Shown here one piece after another: positions 1-8,767 of a stretch of DNA of 35,069 bases; position 1 is the first letter of the stretch, and the number at the start of each line of letters is the position of its first letter. The position numbers and the translations under genes are program-made. The notes below the pieces were generated by a model, which searched no databases, was not told the DNA's origin, and saw only the letters and a program-made list of their open reading frames with translations. The stretch is taken from positions 1 through 35,069 of the forward strand of contig NZ_JAMYDU010000038.1 in NCBI RefSeq assembly GCF_024138395.1. Reading direction: 5' to 3'. This stretch comes from Pseudomonas mandelii (GTDB lineage Bacteria; Pseudomonadota; Gammaproteobacteria; Pseudomonadales; Pseudomonadaceae).

Positions 1-2
1 TT

Positions 3-135
3 TGTAGCAGCTGGCGAAGCCTGCGTTCGGCTGCGAAGCAGTCGTAAAATCAGAGATCGCGGTATGTCAGGCAGACCTCATCAGCCGGATTCACGACTGC
101 TACGCAGCCGAACGCAGGCTTCGCCAGCTGCTACA
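3..135. repeat. REP-type long inverted repeat
   Basis: Two perfectly complementary 33-bp arms (3-35 and 103-135), starting TGTAGCAGCTGGCGAAG, enclose a 67-bp loop. The same family (TGTAGCAGCTG with GCTGCGTTCGGC) recurs at 13967-14112 and 19259-19370, so it is an interspersed element rather than a gene-specific structure. It lies beyond the 3' end of the adhesin gene, and nothing else is visible in 136-250. Confidence 0.85.
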
Positions 136-254
136 GATCGCATTTCGGCTTAACTGACTGTCAATAGGGCAAGGCTCGCTCCTACGGATGTATAAGGGCG
201 ATGCCACGTACATCCGCAGGCTGCGATCTTTTGACTTTCAAAACCCCAAACAAC

Positions 255-294
255 AAAAACCCCACCATTTCTTTCCAAAGAAATGGCGGGTTTT
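255..294 (-). terminator. Rho-independent terminator of the adhesin gene
   Basis: Read on the minus strand, a 14-bp stem (arms 277-290 and 261-274, one G-T pair) with a very short loop is followed by a GTTTTTG tract. It lies 12 bp past the stop codon of the minus-strand adhesin gene. The A-rich run on the other side could let it work in both directions. Confidence 0.85.
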
Positions 295-305
295 GTACGT
301 TTAGA

Positions 306-3300
306 TCACACCGTATCCACCTTCAACGAATGATCATTGAGCATGCCGTTGATGATCGTCGCCGTATCGTGACCGCCAGCAATCACCCCACCCGCCCCCG
401 GCGTGACGCCATAGTGGCTGGCCAGATTCACCCCCGCTAGGTCAATGGTCTGGTTTGGCGTGGCACCGGCCATGGCGCTGACGTCGATGCTGGTGATCAC
501 CGACGCGCCACTGCCACTGACGGTGAAGTGCAGGTAGTCATCCAGCGAGGCCGCGGTGCCGTTTTCCCCTTGCAGCAGTTGCGACAGGTCGAGTTTGTCG
601 GTGCCTGGGGTGAAGTCGGTGATGACGTCGTGGCCGCTGTTGCCTTTGAGCCACTGGAAGGTATCGGCGCCGCTGCCGCCGGTGAGGGTGTTGTTGCCGA
701 GGCCGCCGATGAGGAAGTCGTCGCCGCCCCCGCCGTTGAGCACATCGTTACCCAAACCGCCGTTGATGATATTGCTGTTGTTGTCACCCATGAGGCTGTC
801 GTTGAAGTTTGAGCCGGTGAGGTTTTCGATGCCGGTCAAGGTATCGGTGCCGGCGCCAAGGGTGTTTTGCGCGGTGAGCAGGCTCAGGTCGGCGTTGACC
901 CCGGCGGTGGCGTGCGCATAGCTCGCGGTGTCGTTGCCGGCGCCGCCGTCGAGCAGGTCGTTGCCCGCGCCGCTGAATAGCAAGTCATTGCCGGCACCGC
1001 CGTGCATTTCATTGTTGCCTCCCCCTGCGGTGAGCACGTCATTGCCGTCGCCGGCATTGATGACATTGTTGCCAGCGCCCGCCACCAGTACGTCGTCGCC
1101 CGAAGTGCCGGTCAGCGTATGGCCGTCCTGATAGCTGATGGTCATATTGGCCGAGTCGCTGCCGCCGTGGTTGTCGTTGGCGGTGTAGGTGCCGTGGTAG
1201 TCCGCAGCGCTGTCCTGCGCTGCGGCGTAGTTGACGGTCATGGTCAGCTGATAGTTTTCCGACCCCTTCCCGCTGTTGCCCGGGCCACCGTCGTCGATGT
1301 TAGTGATGTGGATCTGGTACGTGCCGTCCGCAGTGGCGGTGATGGTCTGGCCGTCGGCGATGGCAATGAAAGCGCCGCCGTTGACCGAGTACTCCATCGT
1401 GATATGACCCGCCGCCAAGTTGTGGTCCAGGTTGAGGGTTTCACCCTGTTTGAGGTTGACGGTGATCCGGTCCTCGTCATTAGTGTTGTTGGCGTTGACC
1501 GACCCCAGTGCCCCACTGACCACCAGCACCGCCGTCATGGCCGCGGTGTTGGCGACGAATGCGCTGCGGGCGATGGTCACTGCCTGGTTATTTCCGGTGA
1601 AGCTGAAGTTTGGGTTGGTGCCGGTGAAGTCCGCGCCTTTGGCCGTCCACCCGGTGTTGAAAGTGGTCGGTGTCGCAGTCAGCGGATCGCCATTGACGTC
1701 GGTGTCGTTGGCCAGCAGCAATTCACCCTGCACCACAATGCTGCCTGACAACACATTGGTGATGACGTGGTCATCGACCGCCACCGGGGGCGTGTTCGGA
1801 ATCACGTTGACCACCAGCGTGGAGCTGACCAGATCGCCGTCGTTGTCGCTGGCGGTGAAGCCGATGTTTTCGGTGATCGCCACGGCTGTGATGGTCTGCG
1901 AGGTGTAGGTGTACTCGCCGGTATCGAGGTTCACCAGCAGGGTGCCGCTGTTGTCGGTGGCGATGCTCAGGGTGTTGTTGGCGGTGTTGAAGGTGCCGTG
2001 GTTGGCGCCGCCGCTGAAGCTCAGCGAACCCTGATTGCTATTGGCTTTCGGATCATAGGTGTAGGTGGTGCCATCGATGGTAAGGGTTTTGATGAATCCG
2101 CCATCGGCGCCGAATGTACCGCCCTCACCCAACAGCGAACCGGTGACCGGCGCACCTTGCACGGTGCCCGAGAGTACCGAGTTGAGTTGATTGAGATCGG
2201 TCACCACCACGGCATGGGTGTCGGTGTGCGTGCTGCCGTCATAGGCCACGGGATCGAGGCTGTCGTTGCTGACGCCGCTGCCCAGGCCGATGGCGTAGTT
2301 GTTGATGCCATTGGCGTCGAGGAAGGCTTTGAGCGCGGCTTCGTCCGCGGGTCCGATGTCGCCTTCGTTGGGTTTGCCATCGGAGAAGAAGTAGCCGACG
2401 TTCTGCGCCCCGGTGAGTTTGCCCGAGGTGTTGAACGCGGTTTGCATGGTCGCCACGGCGGCGTCGTAGTTGGTCCCGCCGCCCTCCGTCAGCGTAGCGA
2501 TGATCAACTTGGCGGTCGCCACATCGACCCACACCGCGCTCTGGCTGGTGGCGCTGCTGCTGAAGGTGACGATCTGCACCATCACATCGCCGAGGTCGTC
2601 GTATTTGTCGAGCAATGCGCTGATCGCCTGCTTGGCCAGGTCCAGCCGCGACAGGCCCGATACACCGGAAGGGTCGACCATGCTTCCGGACACGTCGATC
2701 ACCAGCAGCAGATTGGAGTCGATCTGCACTGCGGGCACCGAACGGTCCGCGGCGACGGCTTTGGGCACATCATCGACGATGCTGACCACAAGGGTGCCGG
2801 TGGTGCTGTTGCCCACGGCATCGGTGGCGGTGTAGGTGAAGCTTTCGTTCAGGGTGTTCGCGCCGTCGTTGGCGTTGGGCGAAGTTTTCGGCGCCGAGGT
2901 CAGCGTGTAGGTGTAGCTGCCGTCGGGGTTGAGCAGGATCTGCCCGTAGGTTCCGGTGGCGCTGCCGACCAGGGTGTAAGTGATCGCGCCGCTGGCGCCG
3001 GTGACTGCACCGACCAGCGTACCGGAACCGGTTTCACCGGTGTTGCCCGGCTCGGAGCCAGTGACGCTGCCCGCTGCCAGGTCCTGGCCGTTCTGGGTCA
3101 AATCCAGGGCTTTTTCGTAGACGGTCACGTCGGTATCAGTGACCGTTACGAGGCAGCTGTTGTGGACGTCGATGGTGATCGTGGTGGTGCTTTCATCGCC
3201 ATCGGCATCGCGCACGGTGTAGGTGAACACATCCGTGGCGCCCGGTTCGCCGACCGAGTTCGGGTTGCTGTGGTACACGGCGTTGCCGTTGGCATCCAGC

Positions 3301-6300
3301 GTCAGATAGCCGTAGGTGCCGTTGATTTGCGTGTTCAAGCCGCCGATGGCCGAGGTCGACGTGTCGCTGCCGGCACGCACTCCGACCACCGCACCTCCCA
3401 CTGCCGGGCCGTCAGCGCCGAGCACATCGTTGTGCAGCACATTCCCGCTGACCGTACCGCCCTCCACCACCGAGACGGAATCACAGTGCGCAGTCGGCAC
3501 ATCATCGACGATGCTGATCACGATGGTGCTGGTAACGCTGTTGCCCACGGCATCGGTGGCGGTATAGGTGAAACTGTCGCTCAGGGTGTTCGGTCCGTCG
3601 TTGGCATTGGGCGTGGTCGCTGGTGCGGACGTCAGCGTGTAGGTATAGGAGCCGTCCGGGTTGAGCAGGATCTGCCCATAGGTCCCGGTGGTGCTACCGA
3701 CCAACGTGTAAGTGATCGCGCCAGTAGCGCCGGTGACGGAGCCGACCAAGGTGCCGCTGGCGGTTTCGCCGGTATTGCCAGGCTCACTGCCGGTGACGGT
3801 GCCCGCCGCCAGGTCCTGGCCGTCCTGGGTCAAATCCAGGGCTTTCTCCTGAACCGTCACGTCGTTATCGGTGACCGCCACGAGGGTGCAATCGGCGACG
3901 TTGATGGTGATGGTCGTGGTGCTTTCATCACCGTCGGCATCGCGCACGGTGTAGGTGAACACGTCCGTGGCGCCCGGCGCGCTGACCGCGTTCGGATTGC
4001 TGTGGTACACGGCGTTGCCATTGGCATCCAGCGTCAGGTAGCCATAGCTGCCGTTGATGTGCGTGTTCAGGCCGCCGATGGCTGAAGTCGACGTGTCGCT
4101 GCCGGCGCGCACGCCGACTACCGCACCACCCGACGCGGGGCCGTCAGCGCCGAGTACATCGTTGCCCAACACATTCCCGCTGACAGTCCCGCCCTCCGCC
4201 ACCGTGACTGCATCGGCGTGAGCGGTGGGTACGTCGTCGACGATGTTGATCACGATCGTACTGGTGACGCTGTTGCCCAAGGGATCGGTGGCTTGATAGG
4301 TGAAACTTTCGCTCAGGGTATTCGGCCCGTCGTTGGCGTTGGGTGTGGTCGTTGGTGCCGACGTCAGGGTGTAGGTGTAAGAACCGTTCGGGTTGAGCAG
4401 GATTTGCCCGTAGGTTCCGGTGGCGCTGCCGACCAGGGTGTAGGTGATCACGCCAGTGGTGCCGGTGACGGAGCCGACCAATGTTCCAGAGGCGGTTTCG
4501 CCGGTGCTGCCAGGTTGACTACCGGTGACCGTGCCCGCCGCCAGGTCCTGGCCATCCTGGGTCAAATCGAGGGCTTTTTCGTTAACCGTCACGTCGTTAT
4601 CGCTGGCCGCTACGAGGGTGCAGTCCGCCACATTGATGGTGATGGTCGTGGTGCTTTCATCACCGTCGGCATCGCGCACGGTATAGGTGAACACGTCCGT
4701 GGCGCCCGGCGCGCTGACCGCGTTCGGATTGCTGTGGTACACGGCGTTGCCATTGGCATCCAGGGTCAGGTAGCCATAGCTGCCGTTGATTTGCGTGTTC
4801 AGGCCGCCGATGGCTGAGGTCGAGGTATCGCTGCCGGCGCGCACGCCGACCACCGCACCGCTGAGTGCCGGGCCGTCGGCGCCACCGACGTCATTGTTCA
4901 GTACGTTGCCCGAGGCCGTTGCGCCCTCGGCGATCGTGGCGAGATCAGGGTTGGCGGTGGGCAAGTCATCGACGATGTTGACGTTGATCTGACCCAATGC
5001 CGTGCTGCCATCGACGTCCGTGGCGACGACGTTGAGGTTCTCGGTGATGCTGTTGGCGCCGTCGGCGTTCGGGTGGGTTTCGTTATCCGTCAGGGTATAG
5101 CTGTAGCTGACCACGCCGGTCGTGCTGTTGAAACCGGTGATGGTCAGCGTATTGCCGAGCGCAGTGACAATCGATTGCGGGAAGCCTGCGGCCACGCCAC
5201 CGGTGACTACCGCGATGCCGCCCACGGTCAGGCTTTGCAAACCGTCGAGGGCGGTGACGGTGAAGGTGCCGCTCTGGGTCAAGGCCGGTGCGTTGGGGCT
5301 GCTGCCGTCGCTGAGGTTTTTCTCATAAACGTTGAGTTCGCCGCCGTTGACGTTCAGGCCATCGATGATCACCGGATCATCGTTGTTCTGAATATTCAGC
5401 ACCAGGTTGGCGGTGCTGGTATCGCCGTCGGCATCCGTCAGGGTGTAGGTGAAGGTTTCCGTGGCATTGCCGCCGCCGTTCAAGGCTTTGAAGTCGGCAT
5501 CGCTGGTGTTCAGGGTGTAGGTGTACGTGCCGTTGGCGTTAAGCACCAAGGTGCCGTAAGTCCCGTTGAAGGTACCGCCGATGATCGGCCCGCTGTCGGG
5601 GCCGGTGGCAATGCGGTCGGCGCCCTGGAGGTCGTTGGGCAGCACGCTGCCGGTCAGGGTCAGCAGGATTTGCGAGGCGCTATTGGCGTTGTTGTCGTCG
5701 ATGGCTTTGGGCACATCGTCGGTGATGTTGACGTCCAGCGAACCGGTGGCGGTATCGCCGTTGCTGTCACTCGCGACCACGGTGAACTGTTCACTGAGGT
5801 TGTTGGCGCCGTCGCCAGCCGAGTGGGTTTCGTTGCCGACCAGGGTGTAGCTGTAACTCACCACGCCGGTGGCCGGGTTGTAACCGGTGATCGTCAGGGT
5901 GTTGCCCAGTTGCGTGGTGATCGACTGCGGAAAACCGGCGACCACACCGCCACTGATCACGTTGATCCCACCGATGTTCAGGCTGGTCAGCCCGTCAGCC
6001 GCAATAACCGTGAAGGTGCCGTTTTGAATCAGCGCGCCGGGGTTGCTGGCCGAACCGTCCGCCAGATGGGCTTCATTGAGGGTCAGTTCGCCCCCCGCCG
6101 CCGAGAGGCCAATGAGGATGACCGGGTTGTTCGGCGCGTCCGAAACAATCGGCGCATCGCCATTGTCCGGATCAGCGTCCCGGCGCGCGAGGGGGAATTC
6201 GGGAATACCGTTGAAGCCCGCGGTGGGGAAACCAATCGTGGGATCGACCCGGCCCGCCACTTCCTCCAGCAACACAAAACTGTGACCGCCGCCCAATCCA

Positions 6301-6677
6301 CCCGGTGCTCCAGATGCGCCCGGCCCGGCGGCGGTGGCTTCACCGGTCTGAGTCGGGTCGGCGCCGGCAGCAATGGCTTTTTGCAGTTGCTCGACATCGG
6401 TCAGTTGCGCCTGGCTCGGCGTCACCGCATCAGCGATCTCCACAGGCGGGGGCTGATGCGCGAGTAGCCGGCCAGTCATTTGCATGCTGCTGTCACGCCC
6501 CAGGGTCAGCTCCTGGCCATTTTTGAGCTGCACCGCCACCGCGCCTTCGGCCCCGGTGACCAGTTGCTCGCCGGCAAACAGCCGATCGCCCTCGACCAGG
6601 GTGCGTCGGGTGCCATCACCCGCCACTGCGTACACCTGACCGATGACCTTACTGACGATACCGATGAGCGTTGCCAT
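306..6677 (-). CDS. LapA-type giant RTX adhesin with retention module
   Basis: Predicted cell-surface biofilm adhesin of 2123 residues. The ATG at 6677 is chosen because a GGAGG lies 8 nt upstream; the frame stays open to 6737. Residues 1-110 resemble the LapA retention module, followed by TAAG at 115-118, the motif cut by the periplasmic protease LapG. Then come two T1SS-143/VCBS-like Ig segments, three near-identical 244-residue repeats (about 570-1305), a VWA domain with the MIDAS motif D1328-x-S1330-G-S1332, RTX nonapeptides of GGAGND type (about 1850-2010) and a hydrophobic C-terminal secretion region. Known LapA proteins are held in the outer membrane pore by the retention module until LapG cleaves them under LapD/c-di-GMP control. 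It is divergent from its likely secretion operon. It is much shorter than classical LapA (about 5200 residues) and may instead be a MapA-type second adhesin. Confidence 0.93.
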   Translation of the reverse strand: MATLIGIVSKVIGQVYAVAGDGTRRTLVEGDRLFAGEQLVTGAEGAVAVQLKNGQELTLGRDSSMQMTGRLLAHQPPPVEIADAVTPSQAQLTDVEQLQKAIAAGADPTQTGEATAAGPGASGAPGGLGGGHSFVLLEEVAGRVDPTIGFPTAGFNGIPEFPLARRDADPDNGDAPIVSDAPNNPVILIGLSAAGGELTLNEAHLADGSASNPGALIQNGTFTVIAADGLTSLNIGGINVISGGVVAGFPQSITTQLGNTLTITGYNPATGVVSYSYTLVGNETHSAGDGANNLSEQFTVVASDSNGDTATGSLDVNITDDVPKAIDDNNANSASQILLTLTGSVLPNDLQGADRIATGPDSGPIIGGTFNGTYGTLVLNANGTYTYTLNTSDADFKALNGGGNATETFTYTLTDADGDTSTANLVLNIQNNDDPVIIDGLNVNGGELNVYEKNLSDGSSPNAPALTQSGTFTVTALDGLQSLTVGGIAVVTGGVAAGFPQSIVTALGNTLTITGFNSTTGVVSYSYTLTDNETHPNADGANSITENLNVVATDVDGSTALGQINVNIVDDLPTANPDLATIAEGATASGNVLNNDVGGADGPALSGAVVGVRAGSDTSTSAIGGLNTQINGSYGYLTLDANGNAVYHSNPNAVSAPGATDVFTYTVRDADGDESTTTITINVADCTLVAASDNDVTVNEKALDLTQDGQDLAAGTVTGSQPGSTGETASGTLVGSVTGTTGVITYTLVGSATGTYGQILLNPNGSYTYTLTSAPTTTPNANDGPNTLSESFTYQATDPLGNSVTSTIVINIVDDVPTAHADAVTVAEGGTVSGNVLGNDVLGADGPASGGAVVGVRAGSDTSTSAIGGLNTHINGSYGYLTLDANGNAVYHSNPNAVSAPGATDVFTYTVRDADGDESTTTITINVADCTLVAVTDNDVTVQEKALDLTQDGQDLAAGTVTGSEPGNTGETASGTLVGSVTGATGAITYTLVGSTTGTYGQILLNPDGSYTYTLTSAPATTPNANDGPNTLSDSFTYTATDAVGNSVTSTIVISIVDDVPTAHCDSVSVVEGGTVSGNVLHNDVLGADGPAVGGAVVGVRAGSDTSTSAIGGLNTQINGTYGYLTLDANGNAVYHSNPNSVGEPGATDVFTYTVRDADGDESTTTITIDVHNSCLVTVTDTDVTVYEKALDLTQNGQDLAAGSVTGSEPGNTGETGSGTLVGAVTGASGAITYTLVGSATGTYGQILLNPDGSYTYTLTSAPKTSPNANDGANTLNESFTYTATDAVGNSTTGTLVVSIVDDVPKAVAADRSVPAVQIDSNLLLVIDVSGSMVDPSGVSGLSRLDLAKQAISALLDKYDDLGDVMVQIVTFSSSATSQSAVWVDVATAKLIIATLTEGGGTNYDAAVATMQTAFNTSGKLTGAQNVGYFFSDGKPNEGDIGPADEAALKAFLDANGINNYAIGLGSGVSNDSLDPVAYDGSTHTDTHAVVVTDLNQLNSVLSGTVQGAPVTGSLLGEGGTFGADGGFIKTLTIDGTTYTYDPKANSNQGSLSFSGGANHGTFNTANNTLSIATDNSGTLLVNLDTGEYTYTSQTITAVAITENIGFTASDNDGDLVSSTLVVNVIPNTPPVAVDDHVITNVLSGSIVVQGELLLANDTDVNGDPLTATPTTFNTGWTAKGADFTGTNPNFSFTGNNQAVTIARSAFVANTAAMTAVLVVSGALGSVNANNTNDEDRITVNLKQGETLNLDHNLAAGHITMEYSVNGGAFIAIADGQTITATADGTYQIHITNIDDGGPGNSGKGSENYQLTMTVNYAAAQDSAADYHGTYTANDNHGGSDSANMTISYQDGHTLTGTSGDDVLVAGAGNNVINAGDGNDVLTAGGGNNEMHGGAGNDLLFSGAGNDLLDGGAGNDTASYAHATAGVNADLSLLTAQNTLGAGTDTLTGIENLTGSNFNDSLMGDNNSNIINGGLGNDVLNGGGGDDFLIGGLGNNTLTGGSGADTFQWLKGNSGHDVITDFTPGTDKLDLSQLLQGENGTAASLDDYLHFTVSGSGASVITSIDVSAMAGATPNQTIDLAGVNLASHYGVTPGAGGVIAGGHDTATIINGMLNDHSLKVDTV
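2760..4960 (-). repeat. Three tandem 732-bp coding repeats in the adhesin
   Basis: The landmark AAATC(C/G)AGGGCTTT occurs at 3100, 3832 and 4564, a period of exactly 732 bp (244 codons). Each unit encodes two Ig-like modules: one starting near GxVxxNDVxGADGPA and holding GVRAGSDTSTSAIGG, and one starting near EKALDLTQ. The high nucleotide identity between units suggests recent duplication or gene conversion. Unit number is probably variable between strains, and short-read assembly could collapse it. Confidence 0.9.
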
Positions 6678-7268
6678 GTGCATTTCCTCCGCTGCCAACT
6701 GCTGTCGGCATCCTGTTTGCGCGAAGAATGTGCCCATGGTTCAAGCAGGTTGCCTGGCGGATCGTTTGCCGAGAAAGCGTTTACCTGACGTAAACCACTG
6801 CCTCCCGACGCTCTCGCCAAGCGTGTCGCTGACAAGGGGAATGTCTGGATCGGGATAAAACCCTCTGCAATCAATGGCATCGGGGTCCACTTCCAAAACA
6901 ACCGCCCTGCTAACGATGCGTAACGGTTTTGAATCACTCGAGTGACAAAAAATTGTCGCCTCTAAACCGTCCCGCCTCCCTCCCCTCCAGCACTTCTTCG
7001 CTCTGTGTCGAAAAGTGGATTGAACTTTCCTCAAGCCCTTCGATGCTCCTGAGAGCTCATAAACAAAGGCTTTCGCATTGAACAATGTGCTGGATTTTTC
7101 AGAGCGCATAAGTTTTTTTCGGCATAAGTCTTATGAGAAATCCTTCTTAGCTTCGCGTCAGGATGTTCTTAGCTCTGTTGTAACAAGCGTGAGACGGTTT
7201 CACTTAAAAATAACGTCAAATATCTGGCGAACTCACTAAGTACCATCAGGAATCAGGGAGAGGCATCC
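6678..7268. promoter_or_regulatory. Divergent promoter region between adhesin and secretion operon
   Basis: About 590 bp without a convincing gene. It must carry the promoters of both the adhesin (minus) and the TolC-like gene (plus). Visible structure: the octamer GCATAAGT is repeated directly at 7106-7113 and 7122-7129. The second copy is part of a perfect palindrome CATAAG-T-CTTATG (7123-7135), about 135 bp upstream of the TolC-like start. I see no clear FleQ consensus and no strong sigma-70 promoter. The 122-codon minus-strand frame here (6741-7109) has no recognisable product. Confidence 0.5.
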
Positions 7269-8627
7269 ATGCGCGTTTTAACCCCCCTCTGCAGCGCGAT
7301 TTTGCTGGCCATGGCCTGCACTTCTCAGGCTCAGGCGATGTCATTGACCGAGGCGATCCAGAGCACCATTGCGACCCACCCGGAACTGGCGTCGCGGGTC
7401 GATGCCCGGCTCTCGGCCGACGAGCAGATTAAAGTCGCCAAAGGGGGCTTTTATCCATCTGTGGATTTGAACGCCGGTTACGGGCGCGGGTACAGCGATA
7501 ACACCACCACTCGGGCGCAGGGCAATCACCACACCGAAATCCTCACCTACACCCAATCGGAACTGCGCCTGCGGCAGATGCTGTTCGACGGTTTCAATAC
7601 CTCCAACGAGGTCGCGCGCACCAAAGGCGTGGCCAACTCGCGAGCCTATTACGCTCAGGGCACCGCCCAGGATCTGGCCCTGCGCACCGTCGAGGTGTAC
7701 CTCGAAGTGCTCAAGCGCCGCGAACTGGTGACCCTGGCCAAGAACAACCTGCAAGCGCACATGCGGGTCAACGATCAGATCGGCCTGCGCACCCAGCGTG
7801 GGGTAGGCAGCAACGCCGACGCCGACCAGTCCACGGCTCGCCGGGCACTGGCGGAGAACAACCTCGACACCGCCGAAGTCGATCTGGCCGATGCCGAGAC
7901 GAATTTCTACAGCGTCGTGGGGCGCATGCCCGATGAACTCGAAGCACCGCCATCGACCCGCGGCGAATTGCCCGCCACCCTGCCGGAAGCCCAGCAGAGC
8001 ATGGTGGAAAACAACCCGTACCTGAAATCCGCCCAGGCCGATGTGCAATCGGCCGAGAGCCAGTACGAAGTCTCCAAGTCGCCGTTCTACCCGCGCTTTG
8101 ACGCTGAAGCGGCGGTGGGCGCGAATAACAATATTCAGGGCGACGAAGGCCACGACAACGAATGGCGAGTGGGTGTGGTGATGAACTACAACCTGTTCCG
8201 CGGCGGCAGCGACAAGGCCCGGCTGGCCTCCAATGCGCACCAGATCAACCAGGCGCTGGACATCCGCAACAACGCCCTGCGCCAACTCAACGAGAACATC
8301 CACCTGGCCTGGAACGCCATGCTCAACGCCAAGAAACAAACCCCGACCGCCCGTGAATACGCCGAAACCACCACCCGTGTGCGGGCCGCGTATCAGGATC
8401 AGTTCGGCCTTGGCCAACGGACCTTGCTCGACTTGCTCGACAGTGAAAACGAGCTCTACAACGCCAACCGCCGCTACACCGAAGTGCGCTACACCGAGGA
8501 GTTTTCGATGTACCGCGTGCTGGCGAACATGGGGCAGTTGCTGAGCAAACAACGGGTGGTGCTGCCCGCCGATGCGGTCGCCTCCACCGAAGTAAAAAAC
8601 GAAGCTCGCTTGCCTGAACTGAAATGA
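7269..8627 (+). CDS. TolC-family outer membrane factor (LapE-type)
   Basis: Outer membrane channel of a type I secretion system, 452 residues, the usual TolC length. Residues 1-23 form a signal peptide ending AQA. The mature protein opens with the MSLTEAIQ helix typical of the family, has two internally repeated coiled-coil halves, and contains GQRTLLDLLDSENELYNANR near residues 378-397, a conserved TolC-family element. AGGGAGAGG precedes the ATG by a few bases. It is the first gene of a plus-strand operon with the ABC exporter and HlyD-type adaptor, so its cargo is most likely the divergent adhesin. In Lap systems this channel also anchors the retention module of the unreleased adhesin. Confidence 0.93.
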   Translation: MRVLTPLCSAILLAMACTSQAQAMSLTEAIQSTIATHPELASRVDARLSADEQIKVAKGGFYPSVDLNAGYGRGYSDNTTTRAQGNHHTEILTYTQSELRLRQMLFDGFNTSNEVARTKGVANSRAYYAQGTAQDLALRTVEVYLEVLKRRELVTLAKNNLQAHMRVNDQIGLRTQRGVGSNADADQSTARRALAENNLDTAEVDLADAETNFYSVVGRMPDELEAPPSTRGELPATLPEAQQSMVENNPYLKSAQADVQSAESQYEVSKSPFYPRFDAEAAVGANNNIQGDEGHDNEWRVGVVMNYNLFRGGSDKARLASNAHQINQALDIRNNALRQLNENIHLAWNAMLNAKKQTPTAREYAETTTRVRAAYQDQFGLGQRTLLDLLDSENELYNANRRYTEVRYTEEFSMYRVLANMGQLLSKQRVVLPADAVASTEVKNEARLPELK

Positions 8628-8638
8628 CGTAACCCCCG

Positions 8639-8723
8639 TGTAGGAGCTGCCGAAGGCTGCGATCTTTTGATTTTGTTTTTCAAGATCAAGATCAAAAGAT
8701 CGCAGCCTTCGGCAGCTCCTACA
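8639..8723. repeat. 33-bp perfect inverted repeat inside the secretion operon
   Basis: Arms 8639-8671 and 8691-8723 (TGTAGGAGCTGCCGAAGG...) are perfectly complementary around a 19-bp loop. The element begins 11 bp after the TolC-like stop codon and ends 44 bp before the ABC exporter start. It resembles the common Pseudomonas TGTAGGAGC repeats. As RNA it would form a very stable hairpin in the intercistronic region. There is no T-tract after it, so it is more likely an RNA-stability or attenuation element than a classical terminator. Confidence 0.85.
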
Positions 8724-8767
8724 GGGAGATGTGTGCCCATTGCCGTAGCTCAACGGGAGCGCTCGCT

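Noticed and set aside
1767..4085. 772-codon open frame on the plus strand opposite the adhesin
   Set aside because: It is antisense to the 732-bp repeats. A GC-rich repeat without stops in this frame keeps it open through each copy. The translation is Gly/Val/Arg-rich and unlike any family, with no ribosome binding site.
5073..6467. 464-codon plus-strand frame opposite the adhesin N-terminus
   Set aside because: Shadow of the repeat-rich adhesin; composition is biased and no domain is visible.
6741..7109. 122-codon minus-strand frame in the divergent promoter region
   Set aside because: No recognisable domain, no ribosome binding site, and it covers DNA that must carry the adhesin promoter.
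7341..8753. 470-codon minus-strand frame opposite the TolC-like gene
   Set aside because: Antisense shadow typical of GC-rich Pseudomonas codon use; no start signals or domains.
8735..8765. tRNA-like stretch GCCGTAGCTCAACGGGAGCGC
   Set aside because: It resembles a D-arm, but there is no T-arm GGTTCGA sequence, anticodon arm or acceptor stem around it. It includes the GGGAG ribosome binding site of the exporter gene.
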